Assembly: GCF_000004195.4 (NCBI RefSeq)
Contig: NC_030677.2
Location: forward strand, 62,564,222-62,628,221
Length of the DNA: 64,000 bases
Source of the DNA: Xenopus tropicalis
Taxonomy: Eukaryota > Chordata > Amphibia > Anura > Pipidae
Direction of reading: 5' to 3'
Shown: positions 22,763 to 33,323 of the stretch, one piece after another
Numbering within the stretch: the first letter of the stretch is position 1
Layout: each line of letters begins with the position of its first letter
Translations under genes and position numbers: made by a program
The notes under the pieces: model-generated
The model's input: the letters and a program-made list of their open reading frames with translations, nothing else
Told to the model about the DNA's origin: nothing
The model's database searches: none

Positions 22763-24520
22763 GCTTTATATACCCCTTTCTAAATCTTTTAGATAAAATA
22801 AGAAAAATGTAATAGCCTTGTAAAAAAAAACATTAATATTATATTTATTTAGCTCTGCTTTTCTGCTTTTCTATGTTATATGGGGGGGCAATAATGTTCA
22901 ATTTTCATTGATCTTTTCTGGTACTGACTGGATACAAAAGCCTATTTAGATGATTTACATGCTTGTCTACCAGCTGATAGCTCTTAGATTCTGTGTTGTC
23001 AGCTAACCAAGACTTCTGGCTACTCCTGGTACTGATGGGTATAAAACATGCTTTTGCTGTAGCTCTGCTTGTCATTCTGATCAGTATAAAGCTTAGTTAA
23101 AAGTAAAAACCATGAATGAAATGTCTTTATGAATGCAGTAATGCAAAATGCAGGCAATGACTTATAGGAGATGATTGTATCACTGGAGACTGGAGGTTTC
23201 TCAGGTTTACTTTCTGGAGAAATCAAGTAATCGGCAACTTAAACATCAAAACTCTGCTTTTAATAAAAATCCTTTCTATCACATCTCTATGATAAAATGA
23301 ACAATGGATAACATAGGACAATCTTGGCATATTTTAAAATACCCGTGTCTACCATGTCTAAAATACCTATTAATTTGCAACAATGGCCTTACATATCTCT
23401 GACAGCAATCAAGTGGCCAGGTTGTTGGAAGCAAATAATAGAATTCTTGTTTGGCTACAAGGAGTCATAAGCTTTGCAAGGAGTATCTCGTAGGTGTGAA
23501 TTAAATTTTCCCCCCTTTAGGACGAAAAACTTCATATTATGCTTATTTCATAAGCCATACTTCATCGTAATAATATCTGTTTCTTTATGTAACTAAAGAC
23601 TGCACACTCAATTAGCAAAATGCAGAGACGTCATTTGCAGCATCAAATTTTAATTCTTAAGCCTCTAAAAATAAAGACAGACCTGTGCTTACTCAACTAA
23701 GAATACTACTGATACATACTTCTGGTCATTTATCTAGATGGAAACAGAAGAGCACTTCCATTTGGTGTCTGAGGTCTGACTGTGGGCCAGTGGGTGCAAA
23801 GGCAGCACAGGGTCCCGTTGGTGCTCCCTAACTTGTGCATCTGTATGGCATACAAGTTAGGGAACACCAACCTGCCTCCCTCATGTTGCCCCTAATGAAC
23901 ACACCACTGTCATATGCAGGCAGCACTGTATTTTCTTGTGGACCTCAGAGACCTGAAACTACTATGTATAGGCAGGCGCAACGTGCAAAAATACATTGTT
24001 TTGTGTGTTCATTTTTTGCACTTTGTACTCTACCCTGCACATAATAAATGGCAACTTCCTTTAAATAACACATGACTTAAGGTTACTGTCACTAATGTTC
24101 TTGGGATGGTACATTAAACATACAGAGTTACAAAGTTAAGTTGGGAAAAGTCTACCTAGTTGAACCCCTCCAAACAAACTCCAGTGCACAAATATACACA
24201 CACTCCTAGCTATACACTCACATATATATCTATATAATAAACAAGAGCAATGAATATTGTGCAAATGATATTGTTATAAATAGTGCTTAGTGATGTTATT
24301 ATTTATAATCAGTGTCTAGTGATGTAATTTCTGTCACATTAAACTTGTGTATTATAATAAATAAAATACCCCCTGTTGTAAAATATGACGATATTAGAAG
24401 TCACCTCAACGTTCCAGGACCTTTATAAAAATGCTCAGCCTTGGGGCTTTTGCTTCTATATGGTCATGGAAATCCTCGGTGACATATTTTACAATATGGG
24501 GTACTTTATTCACAAAATAT
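22763..24520. other. Non-coding background with one strong hairpin
   Basis: No gene seen. At 23817-23871, GTTGGTG.TCCCTAACTTGT pairs with ACAAGTTAGGGAACACCAAC around a short loop, the sort of structure left by a MITE end. The rest is AT-rich. Confidence 0.5.
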
Positions 24521-24782
24521 ACTTATATCTATACAAGTTGCAGATTATAGTATCACAATAGCCTTTGATATTATGCTTGTTCAAGAAATTATCCAAGCCA
24601 CTATTGAAGGCATTAACAGAATCTGCCATCACAACACCATCTGGCAGGGCATTCCCCAACCTCACTGCCCTCACCGTGAAGAACCACCTTTGCTACTTCA
24701 AATGAAAGTTCTGTTCCTCTAAACTAAAGTGATGTCCCCCAGTGCGTTGACTGTTTTTATGGAAAAAAAATCCCCACACTAT

Positions 24783-25241
24783 GGGGCTGATTTACTTACC
24801 CACGAACGGGTCGAATGGAGTCCGATTGCGTTTTTTTCGTAATGATCGGTACTTTGCGATTTTTTCGTATGTTTTGCGATTTTTTCGGATTCTTTACGAA
24901 TTTTTCGGATCCAATACGATTTTTGTGTAAAAACGCGAGTTTTCCTATCCATTACGAAAGTTGCGTAAAAAGTTGCGCATTTTGCGTAGCGTTAAAACTT
25001 ACGCGAAAAGTTGCGCATTTTTCGTGTAAGTTTTAACGCTACGCAAAATGCGCAACTTTTTACGCAACTTTCGTAATGGATACGAAAAACTCGCGTTTTT
25101 ACGCAAAAATCGTATTGGTAACGAAAAATTCGTACAGAATCCGAAAAAATCGCAAAACATACGAAAAAGTTGCAAAATGTTCGTTTTCAAGTCGGAACTT
25201 TTCCAATTCGGGTCGGATTCGTGGGTTAGTAAATCAGCCCC
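24783..25241. mobile_element. Fold-back MITE inside the CR1 relic
   Basis: A 459-bp palindromic element with GGGGCTGATTTACTTACCC at the left and its complement GGGTTAGTAAATCAGCCCC at the right. It is flanked by TAT at 24780-24782 and 25242-25244. Almost the whole interior folds back (blocks of TTTTTCGTA type on the left, TACGAAAAA on the right). The termini resemble those of the 57691-58569 element. A 3-bp duplication suggests PIF/Harbinger, but TAT is not the classic TWA, so the family is open. Confidence 0.75.
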
Positions 25242-25589
25242 TATATGTCCATAATGCCCTCTAATATACTTGTACAGAGTAATCATGTCCCATCGCAAGT
25301 GTCTTTTTTCCAGAGAAAACAACCCCAAACTTGACTGTCTAACCTCATAGCTTAAATCTTCCATCCCCTTTACCAGTTTAGTTGCACGTCTCTGCACTCA
25401 TTAATATCCTTCTTAAGGATTGGAGCCCAAAACTGCACTGCACACTCAGGGTGAGGCCTTACCAGAGACCTATAAAAAATTGTTTTTCATTTCTTTAGCT
25501 AATGTCCTTTTTAATGCAAGACAGTAATTTGTTTTAGCCACAGAATGACACTGCCTGAATTTGTTGCAAATCCTTCTCGATTAAGGATC

Positions 25590-25787
25590 CCCCCCCAAGG
25601 GCACAACGATTGGGGGGCGCCAGACAGGAGCCTCTCCTGCCTACCCCTAGTACGCAATCAGCAGTTGTACTCCGCTTTGCATCGCACACCGCGCCGGGGG
25701 GGTGCGCGATGTAGGTACAGGGGCAAGGTAGCGGACCACCGGGTTGCCTAGGGCGTCCGGTCGGCTTGGCCCGCCCCTGCCCCAACA
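25590..25787. mobile_element. GC-rich insertion in the CR1 relic
   Basis: About 200 bp with far higher GC content than its surroundings splits the LINE frame between YTLNGG and SLIEKDL. On the minus strand it starts CAGGGGCGGGCCAAG and ends near GCCCTTGGGGG, so the ends are CAGGGGC-like, as in many hAT-type MITEs. Clean target duplications are masked by the G run. Confidence 0.5.
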
Positions 25788-26036
25788 CACCACCATTTAG
25801 TGTATAACTCAAATTTATATTATTTCTACAAACTTGCATAACTTTGCACTTATCAACATTGAATCTTATTTTCCATTTTGCTGCCCAGTTTTCCAATTTA
25901 GTCACATCGCTCTGCAAAGTGGCAGCATCCTCTATAGAAGTTATAGTTTTGCACAATTTATATCATGCAATTAGAAAATATTCCATATGATGTTTAGTTC
26001 AGTAGTTTTTGTATATTTGACAAGAATATTGTGTTA

Positions 26037-26041
26037 TTGGT
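26037..26041. repeat. Target site duplication, left (TTGGT)
   Basis: TTGGT directly before the LTR at 26042 matches TTGGT at 33319-33323 after the other LTR. Five bp is normal for BEL/Pao integrase. Confidence 0.9.
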
Positions 26042-26652
26042 TGTTCTGTCCTCCCTACGTATTACCCTGGGGCAGTGTGTAGTTCGACATACAGATAAAC
26101 TCCTCCCTTCATCAACTCACTGAGACAGGTTGGTAGGCTTCAGTTTATTAATAAGGGGAAGGTGTGAAACTGGGGAAAGAGAAATATGCAGCATTTACTA
26201 TACAGTAGACAAATACAGTAAACAAAACATTATGGTTTATATATGTACAAACACATAAAAGATGAGAGGCATCTGAGTGGGGGGTAAGGCCTAGATGCCT
26301 GGGCAAGAACAGATGTGCCATGATATAACTGCACATAAACAATTATGAACCCACATTAAGGTATAAACATGGAAGATATATGTTTGTATTATTAACCTAG
26401 GGGTTGGGGATGGATGATACCTACCAACGATGCTTCCACGGGGCTGGATTGGGTAGGATTATGCAGGATTGCTATTACACTGTTAATGCTGCTAAGATGG
26501 CAGCTATACTAAACCTTTTCCTGTATTACCCATGGTCACATGGTAAAGTACGGTAGGCTGAAAAGGACATTTCTTTAAACAATCAAAACATATACCTCAA
26601 GAAACCACAAGGTGGTGCAATAAAACAGTAAAACAGTACTGGAGGCATAACA
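26042..26652 (-). repeat. BEL/Pao 3' LTR
   Basis: A 611-bp LTR that, on the minus strand, starts TGTTATGCCTCC and ends GGACAGAACA. It reads as identical to 32708-33318. TG/CA ends and AATAAA-containing sequence are present. It is the 3' LTR because the polyprotein is read leftwards. Confidence 0.95.
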
Positions 26653-26661
26653 CTCCCCGTC
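26653..26661 (-). other. Polypurine tract of the BEL/Pao element
   Basis: The minus strand reads ACGGGGAG immediately before the 3' LTR, the position and composition expected for the plus-strand primer. Confidence 0.7.
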
Positions 26662-26676
26662 TGATATTGTAAGATA

Positions 26677-29600
26677 TCACCCATTTGAAAGTTCTGTGGA
26701 AGAAAGCAATAGGATTAGTTCAGATATAGGTCTAAGGAAAAGTTTAGTCTCATTCTGCCTTACAACCTTGACCTCCACTTTCCGGACTTTCCCATCCTCA
26801 CTTGGGAAAACTCTGGTGATAAGTCCTAGAGGCCACTCATTTCTCTTGATCTGAGAGTCTTTCATGAGAACAATGTTGCCAGGTTCAATGTTCTGTTTGT
26901 CAGACTGCCACTTATTCCTAGACTGTAAGGTGAAGATGTACTGCTTCTTCCATTTGTCCCAAAAGGTATTAGCAAGACTTTGAACTTGTCTCCACTGGCG
27001 CTTATATAAGTCTTTGGTATCAAACTCACCAGGAGGAGCTTTGATGGTACTGACCTTTTGAGTAAGCAAGGTGGATGGAGTAAGTATGAAGGGATCCTCA
27101 GGGTCATTAGATAAAGAGGTCAAAGGTCTGGCATTCATAATGGCTGCTACTTCTGCCATGAAAGTAGTGAGAGTCTCATGAGTAAGCCTTGTTGACCCTT
27201 CCTGTAAGAACATAGAATCAAGAATTCTGCGTGCTATTCCTATCATCCTTTCCCAAGCACCTCCCATGTGGGAAGAATGAGGAGGGTTGAATGTCCATGC
27301 ACAACCTTGGTCAGACAAGTATCTTTCAACAAGATTTTTGTCAATGTTTGAGGGAATGTTTAGCTCTTTACAGGCTCCCACAAAATTAGTCCCTCTATCA
27401 GAGTAAATGTTTTTCACTGGGCCTCGAATTGATATGAATCTCCTGAGAGCATTGACAAAACTGGAAGTATCCATGGATTCAATAACCTCTATGTGTACTG
27501 CACGGATACTCAAACAAGTAAACATTACTGCCCAGCGTTTGCTATTAGCGTGACCCCCTCTAGTATGGCGTGAAGTCACAGACCAGGGGCCAAATACATC
27601 AAGGCCAACATTTGTAAATGGAGGTTCAGTACTAAGTCTCTCTGCTGGCAGATTAGCCATTTTCTGAGTCTGAAACATGCCACGAAGTTTCCTGCAAGTG
27701 ACACATTTAAAGATAACACTACTTACAAGTTTCTTTGCTCCAACTATCCAGAATCCTGCTGCACGCAGGGCACCTTCTGTAAACAGACGTCCTTGGTGCC
27801 TTGTCTGTTGATGATAATGTAGAACAAGTAAAGATGCAATGTGATGATTGCTGGGAATTATCAGTGGGTTCTTCTCTTCTTGTTCAAGGGTAGCTTTCAT
27901 GATGCGACCGCCAACTCTCAATAAGCCATTTTCATCAATAAATGGGTCAAGTTTCTTTAACACACTGTCTTTGGAAATAGCCTTTTTGCTTTTGATACAC
28001 TCAAGCTCTTTAGCATATGTTTCCTGCTGTACACTTAGAAGAATGATGTTTCTGGCTTGCTCAAGTTCATCAACTGTATGTGCCCTTTGACAGTAGTGCC
28101 AGCCTTTGCAGTTGGATGTTGAAGGGAAACCCTTCTTGAAGAACTTCACTATATGAAGCAGACAGGTAATAGATCTGACTAGAGACTTCCAAGTGGAGAA
28201 CCTCTTGAAGCGATGAGACCCAAGGTGCATACTTGAAGTATCTGTGTAGAGTGTAGACACTTGTGGACGGATCTCTGGATCAGATGTTGTATCAATTAGT
28301 TCATACACATCAGCAGGGTCGTTCTGTTCAGCTGAATACAGGAAAGAAGGCCCTGTAAACCAGGAGGTTTGTTTTAAACAAGCTGCGGGAACAGCTCTTG
28401 TTGCATGATCTGCTGGATTTTTCTCTGAAGGTACATAATGCCATTGTTTTGGGTGTGTTGATCTCCGTATGCGCAGAATTCTGTTACTTACATAGACATA
28501 GAATCGTCTGGTCTCATTGCAGATGTAGCCCAACACTACCTTGCTATCTGTGTAGAATTCAGCCTCACTTAGTTGAAGATCAATTTCTGAAGTGATGAGT
28601 TCAGCCATTTCCACTGCTAGCACAGCTGCGCACAGCTCCAATCTGGGTATAGTGTGCTCAGGTAGTGGAGTTAGTTTTGCTTTACCCATAACGAATCCAA
28701 TGTGGCACTGTCCTTTGCAATCTACAGTCTTAAGGTAAGCAACGGCAGCTATCGCTTTGATTGAAGCATCAGAAAATATACAAAGCTTCCTTTCTTTTAT
28801 TCCTGCAGCAGGAGTACAAGTGTATTGCCTTGGAATTTGAATGCTAGACAATGCTCCTAAAGAGTCTCTCCATTCTATCCAGACTTGTTCCTTTGCTGCT
28901 GGGAGAGGGGAATCCCAGTCACAAGATTCCACTGTTAGTTCTCGTAGTAGAGCTTTGCCTTGAACAGTTACTGGAGCTGCAAATCCTAGAGGGTCATACA
29001 AACTATTTACTGTAGATAAGACTCCTCTGCGAGTGAAGGGTTTCTCATCCTTGTTCACTTGAAATGTAAATGTGTCAGATTTCAAGTCCCAGTTTAGGCC
29101 AAGGCTGCGTTGTACAGGTAATGTGTCTGTACCCAAATCTAGGTCTCTTAAATCATTAGCATGGTCTTGGGAAGGGAAGGCTTTCATTACCTCTATGCTG
29201 TTGGAGGCTATTTTGTGCAGTCTGAGGTTGGAACAGGCTAGCATGTCTTGTGTTCTCTTAAGCAGACTGATTGCTGTTTCCTCAGAGGGTGATGACTTCA
29301 GACCATCATCTACATAAAAGTCTCTCTCAACAAATTGTGTGACATCTCTGCCATAGTCTATTTCTCCTTCCTGGGCAGACCGCCTGAGCCCATATATGGC
29401 CACTGCAGGGGAAGGGCTGTTTCCAAACACATGAACTTTCATGCGGAACTCTAGGACATCTTTTGCTGGATCATTGTCTCTGAACCAGAAGAATCTCAAG
29501 AAGTTCCTATGATCTTCTCTCACAAGAAAGCTGTGGAACATTTGCTGGATGTCTGCTATAAAGGCAATAGGATCTTTGCGGAAACGTATGAGTACCCCCA

Positions 29601-32556
29601 AGAGTTTGTTGTTGAGGTCTGGACCTGTTAAAAGTACATCATTTAGGGAAACACCGTCATATTTGGAACTGGAATCAAACACAACTCTGATCTGACCTGG
29701 CTTCTTTGGGTGGTATACTCCAAAGATTGGCAAGTACCAGCATTCTTCTTTCCTTGTAATACTAGGAGCAGTTTCTGCATGACCATTCTCAAATATTTTT
29801 CCCATGAATGTAAAGAAATGTTCTCTCATCTCTGGTTTCCTTTGGAATGCGCGAGTGAGGGAAGTGAAACGTTTGAATGCCTCTTCTCTGTTATTAGGAA
29901 GGGAACGTCTATGTGGTTTGAAAGGAAGTGGGGCTACCCAGCTGTTAGCATTGTCTTTACACATACCTTGATCCATGATCTCCAGGAAGATTTTGTCCTC
30001 TATGGAAAGGGAAAGCTGATTGTCATTTTTGGATCTCTGGAACACGTTACAACCCAAATGATCATCATCCTTAGTGCAGGGATAGCTCTCTCCTAAGAGG
30101 TTGGTTAGATAAGTGTTATTCTGAATCTCTTTAATCAGAAAACGATTTGGACATGGTTGAAAAAGAGAAGGGCGGCCATTCTCTAATGTGTTAGTATACA
30201 GAGTGTTGATGTTGGTTGGCCTGTGTACATCTCCCAGGCATACATCACCTATGATGACCCATCCAAGGTCTAGCTTCTGAGCATAAGGTGCATTGTGAGG
30301 ACCATTTATCTGGTCCCTTGCTTTGTGGACCCGTAGGATATCTCTTCCAAGAAGAAGCATTATCTGGGCCTTAGGGTCAAGTTCAGGGATTAAGTGCGTT
30401 ATACATTTCAAGTGTGGATGGTGCAGTGCTGCATCTGGTGTAGGGATTTCAGTCCTATTATCTGGTATCCGACTGCACTCATTTATAGGTGGCAAAGGCA
30501 AGCATATTTGTCCATCTATGGACTCTACTTGGTAGCCAGATGCCTTCCTCCCTGCTGTCTCAATAACTCCTGCACAAGTCTTTAAGGAGTAAGGAATGCT
30601 TGGGCCTTTGATATTGAATAAATCAAAGAAGGCTGGACAGGCTAGAGATCCATTACTCTGATCGTCCATGATTGCATAAAGTCTAATAGCTTTATCCCTT
30701 TGGCCTTTCGGGTATACTTTGACTAAGCAGATTTTGGAGCAGGATCTGCCACCTATGGCTCCTTTGCAGACTTCTGTACATTGTGAAGTGACCTCTGGTG
30801 TAGTTATAGCAGTGTCACCTTCCTCCCCGCCATGCTCGCTAGCACCCTTGTTGTGAGGTAATGTCCACGGGGCTGGCCCAGGGTGTAATGCTGTATTGTG
30901 GTGTGTGCTGTCACATTCTGTGCATTTTACACTGACCTTACAGTCCTTGGCAAGGTGAGATGTTGATGAGCAGCACTTGTAGCAGATGTGGTTTTCCTTT
31001 AGGAAGGCTTTGCGGTCATCTATGGACTTTCCTCTGAAGGCTCTGCATTTCAGAAGAGGGTGAGGCCTTTGGTGTAGGGGACACTGCTTACCAGGGTCTT
31101 TGTTGCTTGTCTCCTCCTGAGAGCTGTCAGCAGACCTGTGGAAAGAACCTGAAGAGGAAACATTAGTTTTGTGAACTGTTACTGCTTTGCGAGTATTAGG
31201 TACTGAAGGGGTGGCATGTGGCAGAGTGAGATCAAAACTGGGGTCATTCCTCATCTTGGCTTGCTGGTATACAAAGTCCACAAACACAGTGAAGGGGGGA
31301 AATGTGACATTGTATGTTTGTTTGAATTTAGACCCATGTGCCATCCACCGTTCTTGCAAGTTGTAGGGTAGCTTTTGCACTATGGGGTTAACACCTCTGG
31401 CTGTGTCCAGGAATGCAAGTCCTGGTAAGTCTCCTTCGGCTTTAGCAACCTGAAGTTCCATTAACAGGTCACTTAGTTCCCTAAGTTTTTGGTAACCTTT
31501 ATTGGATATTTTAGGGAAATCATCAATTCTTTTGAAGAGTGCATTCTCTACTACCTCTGCTGAGCCATAACACTCATTAAGTCTGTGCCAGATCATTTTG
31601 AGACCAGTCTCTGGGTGGTTTATGTTGATCACCCTGATCCTTTTGGCATGCTCTGCAGACTCAGTGCCTAAGTATTTGATGAGGAGGTCTATCTCCTCAC
31701 TGTATGATAGGTCTAAGTCTCTGATCGTGTTTTGAAAGGAGGATCGCCAGGCTCTGAAGCCTTCTGGGCGGTCGTTAAACTTTACAAGTCCTTTGGTGAT
31801 TAACTCACGCCGGGCAAAGAACTTGGCAAAGTCCATTGTGGCCTGGTTGGCACCATGGTAGGTAGGTGGATGAGTGTTATAGTGAGAAGGTGTTGTGTAA
31901 TCATACCTGTCTGGAGGTTCTTCTTTAGGCTGACTTGTGACATACCGCCTTAACATATCAGAGGAAGTAGTTGCAGGGTTACCCGTAGGCTTGGGTACCC
32001 AGCTGATGTGGGTGCCATAAGCAGGATCATTTTGCTCTGCGTTACCTCTCTGGTGCACTTGTGACTTGCTGCTGACTTCTTGAGTCATATAGCGTTGTTG
32101 GTCTGGCTCTCGGGTAGCGTGTTGACCTGGTTCTTGTGGTGAAAGAGAATCTGTGTTTTGTTTGGAGTGCTGCTGGACATACTCAGAGGTGCGCTGCAGT
32201 GGGTCTTGACCTTCAATCTCTAGATCTGGTGCCCTGCTGTGTCTTTCGCTGTCAGGGTATACGATTGCCTCTAGAGCTTCTGCTTCAGCTATGGCTGCTG
32301 CAGCTTCCCTCTCTATGGCCAGCTTTCCTAAAGATGCTTCTAAGCGTGCATTCTCTGCTTCTAGGCGTGCTTTTTCTGCATCTAGGCGTGATTTCTCTAT
32401 TTTTGCTTCCATCTCCCTTTCTGCAAAGGAGACTCTGGCTTTGGCTGCTTCTGCCTTTGCGCGGGCAATTGCGGCCGCATTGATGACAGATGAGCGCTGG
32501 GAGGAACCCGAGACTTGGGACCTTGTTGTTAGTGAAGGTGCTCGTTTCTGTGACAT
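26677..32556 (-). CDS. BEL/Pao Gag-Pol polyprotein, 1959 codons, intact
   Basis: One uninterrupted frame encodes a full BEL/Pao polyprotein. Residues about 25-100 are an Ala/Glu/Arg-rich coiled coil. About 240-440 is the Gag domain (DUF1759 type; GLVKFNDRPEGFRAW). Zinc-binding segments follow: CYKCCSSTSHLAKDC at 525-539 (CX2CX5HX4C, one residue longer than usual) and a second Cys/His cluster at 545-558. The aspartic protease region has MDDQSNGS at 630-637. Reverse transcriptase about 935-1100 has FIADIQQMF (Asp1002) and YVDD at 1081-1084. RNase H has FSDAS at 1261-1265, Glu1307, TDS at 1336-1338 and ADHATR at 1382. Integrase has an HHCC finger about 1570-1621 (CVTC at 1618) and DDE residues in LDVFGPW (Asp1653), YSDRGTN (Asp1719) and GGAWERM (Glu1768, approximate). 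A DUF5641-type tail lies about 1880-1945. All key residues are present, and with identical-looking LTRs this looks like a recent, possibly active copy. Confidence 0.97.
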   Translation of the reverse strand: MSQKRAPSLTTRSQVSGSSQRSSVINAAAIARAKAEAAKARVSFAEREMEAKIEKSRLDAEKARLEAENARLEASLGKLAIEREAAAAIAEAEALEAIVYPDSERHSRAPDLEIEGQDPLQRTSEYVQQHSKQNTDSLSPQEPGQHATREPDQQRYMTQEVSSKSQVHQRGNAEQNDPAYGTHISWVPKPTGNPATTSSDMLRRYVTSQPKEEPPDRYDYTTPSHYNTHPPTYHGANQATMDFAKFFARRELITKGLVKFNDRPEGFRAWRSSFQNTIRDLDLSYSEEIDLLIKYLGTESAEHAKRIRVININHPETGLKMIWHRLNECYGSAEVVENALFKRIDDFPKISNKGYQKLRELSDLLMELQVAKAEGDLPGLAFLDTARGVNPIVQKLPYNLQERWMAHGSKFKQTYNVTFPPFTVFVDFVYQQAKMRNDPSFDLTLPHATPSVPNTRKAVTVHKTNVSSSGSFHRSADSSQEETSNKDPGKQCPLHQRPHPLLKCRAFRGKSIDDRKAFLKENHICYKCCSSTSHLAKDCKVSVKCTECDSTHHNTALHPGPAPWTLPHNKGASEHGGEEGDTAITTPEVTSQCTEVCKGAIGGRSCSKICLVKVYPKGQRDKAIRLYAIMDDQSNGSLACPAFFDLFNIKGPSIPYSLKTCAGVIETAGRKASGYQVESIDGQICLPLPPINECSRIPDNRTEIPTPDAALHHPHLKCITHLIPELDPKAQIMLLLGRDILRVHKARDQINGPHNAPYAQKLDLGWVIIGDVCLGDVHRPTNINTLYTNTLENGRPSLFQPCPNRFLIKEIQNNTYLTNLLGESYPCTKDDDHLGCNVFQRSKNDNQLSLSIEDKIFLEIMDQGMCKDNANSWVAPLPFKPHRRSLPNNREEAFKRFTSLTRAFQRKPEMREHFFTFMGKIFENGHAETAPSITRKEECWYLPIFGVYHPKKPGQIRVVFDSSSKYDGVSLNDVLLTGPDLNNKLLGVLIRFRKDPIAFIADIQQMFHSFLVREDHRNFLRFFWFRDNDPAKDVLEFRMKVHVFGNSPSPAVAIYGLRRSAQEGEIDYGRDVTQFVERDFYVDDGLKSSPSEETAISLLKRTQDMLACSNLRLHKIASNSIEVMKAFPSQDHANDLRDLDLGTDTLPVQRSLGLNWDLKSDTFTFQVNKDEKPFTRRGVLSTVNSLYDPLGFAAPVTVQGKALLRELTVESCDWDSPLPAAKEQVWIEWRDSLGALSSIQIPRQYTCTPAAGIKERKLCIFSDASIKAIAAVAYLKTVDCKGQCHIGFVMGKAKLTPLPEHTIPRLELCAAVLAVEMAELITSEIDLQLSEAEFYTDSKVVLGYICNETRRFYVYVSNRILRIRRSTHPKQWHYVPSEKNPADHATRAVPAACLKQTSWFTGPSFLYSAEQNDPADVYELIDTTSDPEIRPQVSTLYTDTSSMHLGSHRFKRFSTWKSLVRSITCLLHIVKFFKKGFPSTSNCKGWHYCQRAHTVDELEQARNIILLSVQQETYAKELECIKSKKAISKDSVLKKLDPFIDENGLLRVGGRIMKATLEQEEKNPLIIPSNHHIASLLVLHYHQQTRHQGRLFTEGALRAAGFWIVGAKKLVSSVIFKCVTCRKLRGMFQTQKMANLPAERLSTEPPFTNVGLDVFGPWSVTSRHTRGGHANSKRWAVMFTCLSIRAVHIEVIESMDTSSFVNALRRFISIRGPVKNIYSDRGTNFVGACKELNIPSNIDKNLVERYLSDQGCAWTFNPPHSSHMGGAWERMIGIARRILDSMFLQEGSTRLTHETLTTFMAEVAAIMNARPLTSLSNDPEDPFILTPSTLLTQKVSTIKAPPGEFDTKDLYKRQWRQVQSLANTFWDKWKKQYIFTLQSRNKWQSDKQNIEPGNIVLMKDSQIKRNEWPLGLITRVFPSEDGKVRKVEVKVVRQNETKLFLRPISELILLLSSTELSNG

Positions 32557-32707
32557 TATACAATAATGGAGAAGTCTTCAGCTTGCTGTAGCTGCTGTGG
32601 CTTCTCTGGGCTACCGTGACTTAGTAGCAGTGGCTGAATTTAAAGATTGCTTGCACTTGCAGTGTAGCTCCTAACTTGTCCTGCCTGCTGTGCAGCCGTT
32701 GTTTCAC
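32557..32707 (-). other. BEL/Pao 5' leader
   Basis: About 150 bp between the 5' LTR and the start methionine. On the minus strand it begins GTGAAACAACGGCTG, where the tRNA primer-binding site should lie, but I cannot see the usual TGG start there, so the primer tRNA is not assigned. Confidence 0.55.
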
Positions 32708-33318
32708 TGTTCTGTCCTCCCTACGTATTACCCTGGGGCAGTGTGTAGTTCGACATACAGATAAACTCCTCCCTTCATCAACTCACTGAGACAGGTTGGT
32801 AGGCTTCAGTTTATTAATAAGGGGAAGGTGTGAAACTGGGGAAAGAGAAATATGCAGCATTTACTATACAGTAGACAAATACAGTAAACAAAACATTATG
32901 GTTTATATATGTACAAACACATAAAAGATGAGAGGCATCTGAGTGGGGGGTAAGGCCTAGATGCCTGGGCAAGAACAGATGTGCCATGATATAACTGCAC
33001 ATAAACAATTATGAACCCACATTAAGGTATAAACATGGAAGATATATGTTTGTATTATTAACCTAGGGGTTGGGGATGGATGATACCTACCAACGATGCT
33101 TCCACGGGGCTGGATTGGGTAGGATTATGCAGGATTGCTATTACACTGTTAATGCTGCTAAGATGGCAGCTATACTAAACCTTTTCCTGTATTACCCATG
33201 GTCACATGGTAAAGTACGGTAGGCTGAAAAGGACATTTCTTTAAACAATCAAAACATATACCTCAAGAAACCACAAGGTGGTGCAATAAAACAGTAAAAC
33301 AGTACTGGAGGCATAACA
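32708..33318 (-). repeat. BEL/Pao 5' LTR
   Basis: 611 bp, base for base the same as 26042-26652 as far as I can compare by eye. It is followed by the right target duplication TTGGT at 33319-33323. As the upstream LTR on the minus strand it should hold the promoter. Confidence 0.95.
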
Positions 33319-33323
33319 TTGGT

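Larger units (their letters stand above)
24530..25960 (-). pseudogene. CR1-type LINE reverse-transcriptase relic, interrupted
   Basis: Minus-strand translation gives, in order, pieces of a CR1-clade RT C-terminal half: SIEDAATLQSDVTKLENW and WKIRFNVDKCKVM with YTLNGG (25956-25790), then SLIEKDL (about 25590), RRATKLVKGMEDLSYEVRQ and GLFSLEKRHLRWDMITLYKY (25397-25245), and finally LGNALPDGVVMADSVNAFNS with GLDNFL (about 24680-24590), the usual C-terminal end. Two insertions break it: a GC-rich piece at about 25590-25787 and a MITE at 24783-25241. A stop codon also occurs after QNFHLK. The catalytic FADD part is not present. A related plus-strand copy lies at 43885. Confidence 0.85.

Noticed and set aside
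29710..30585. Plus-strand frames of 60-130 codons across the BEL polyprotein
   Set aside because: Antisense shadows of a well-supported 1959-codon gene.
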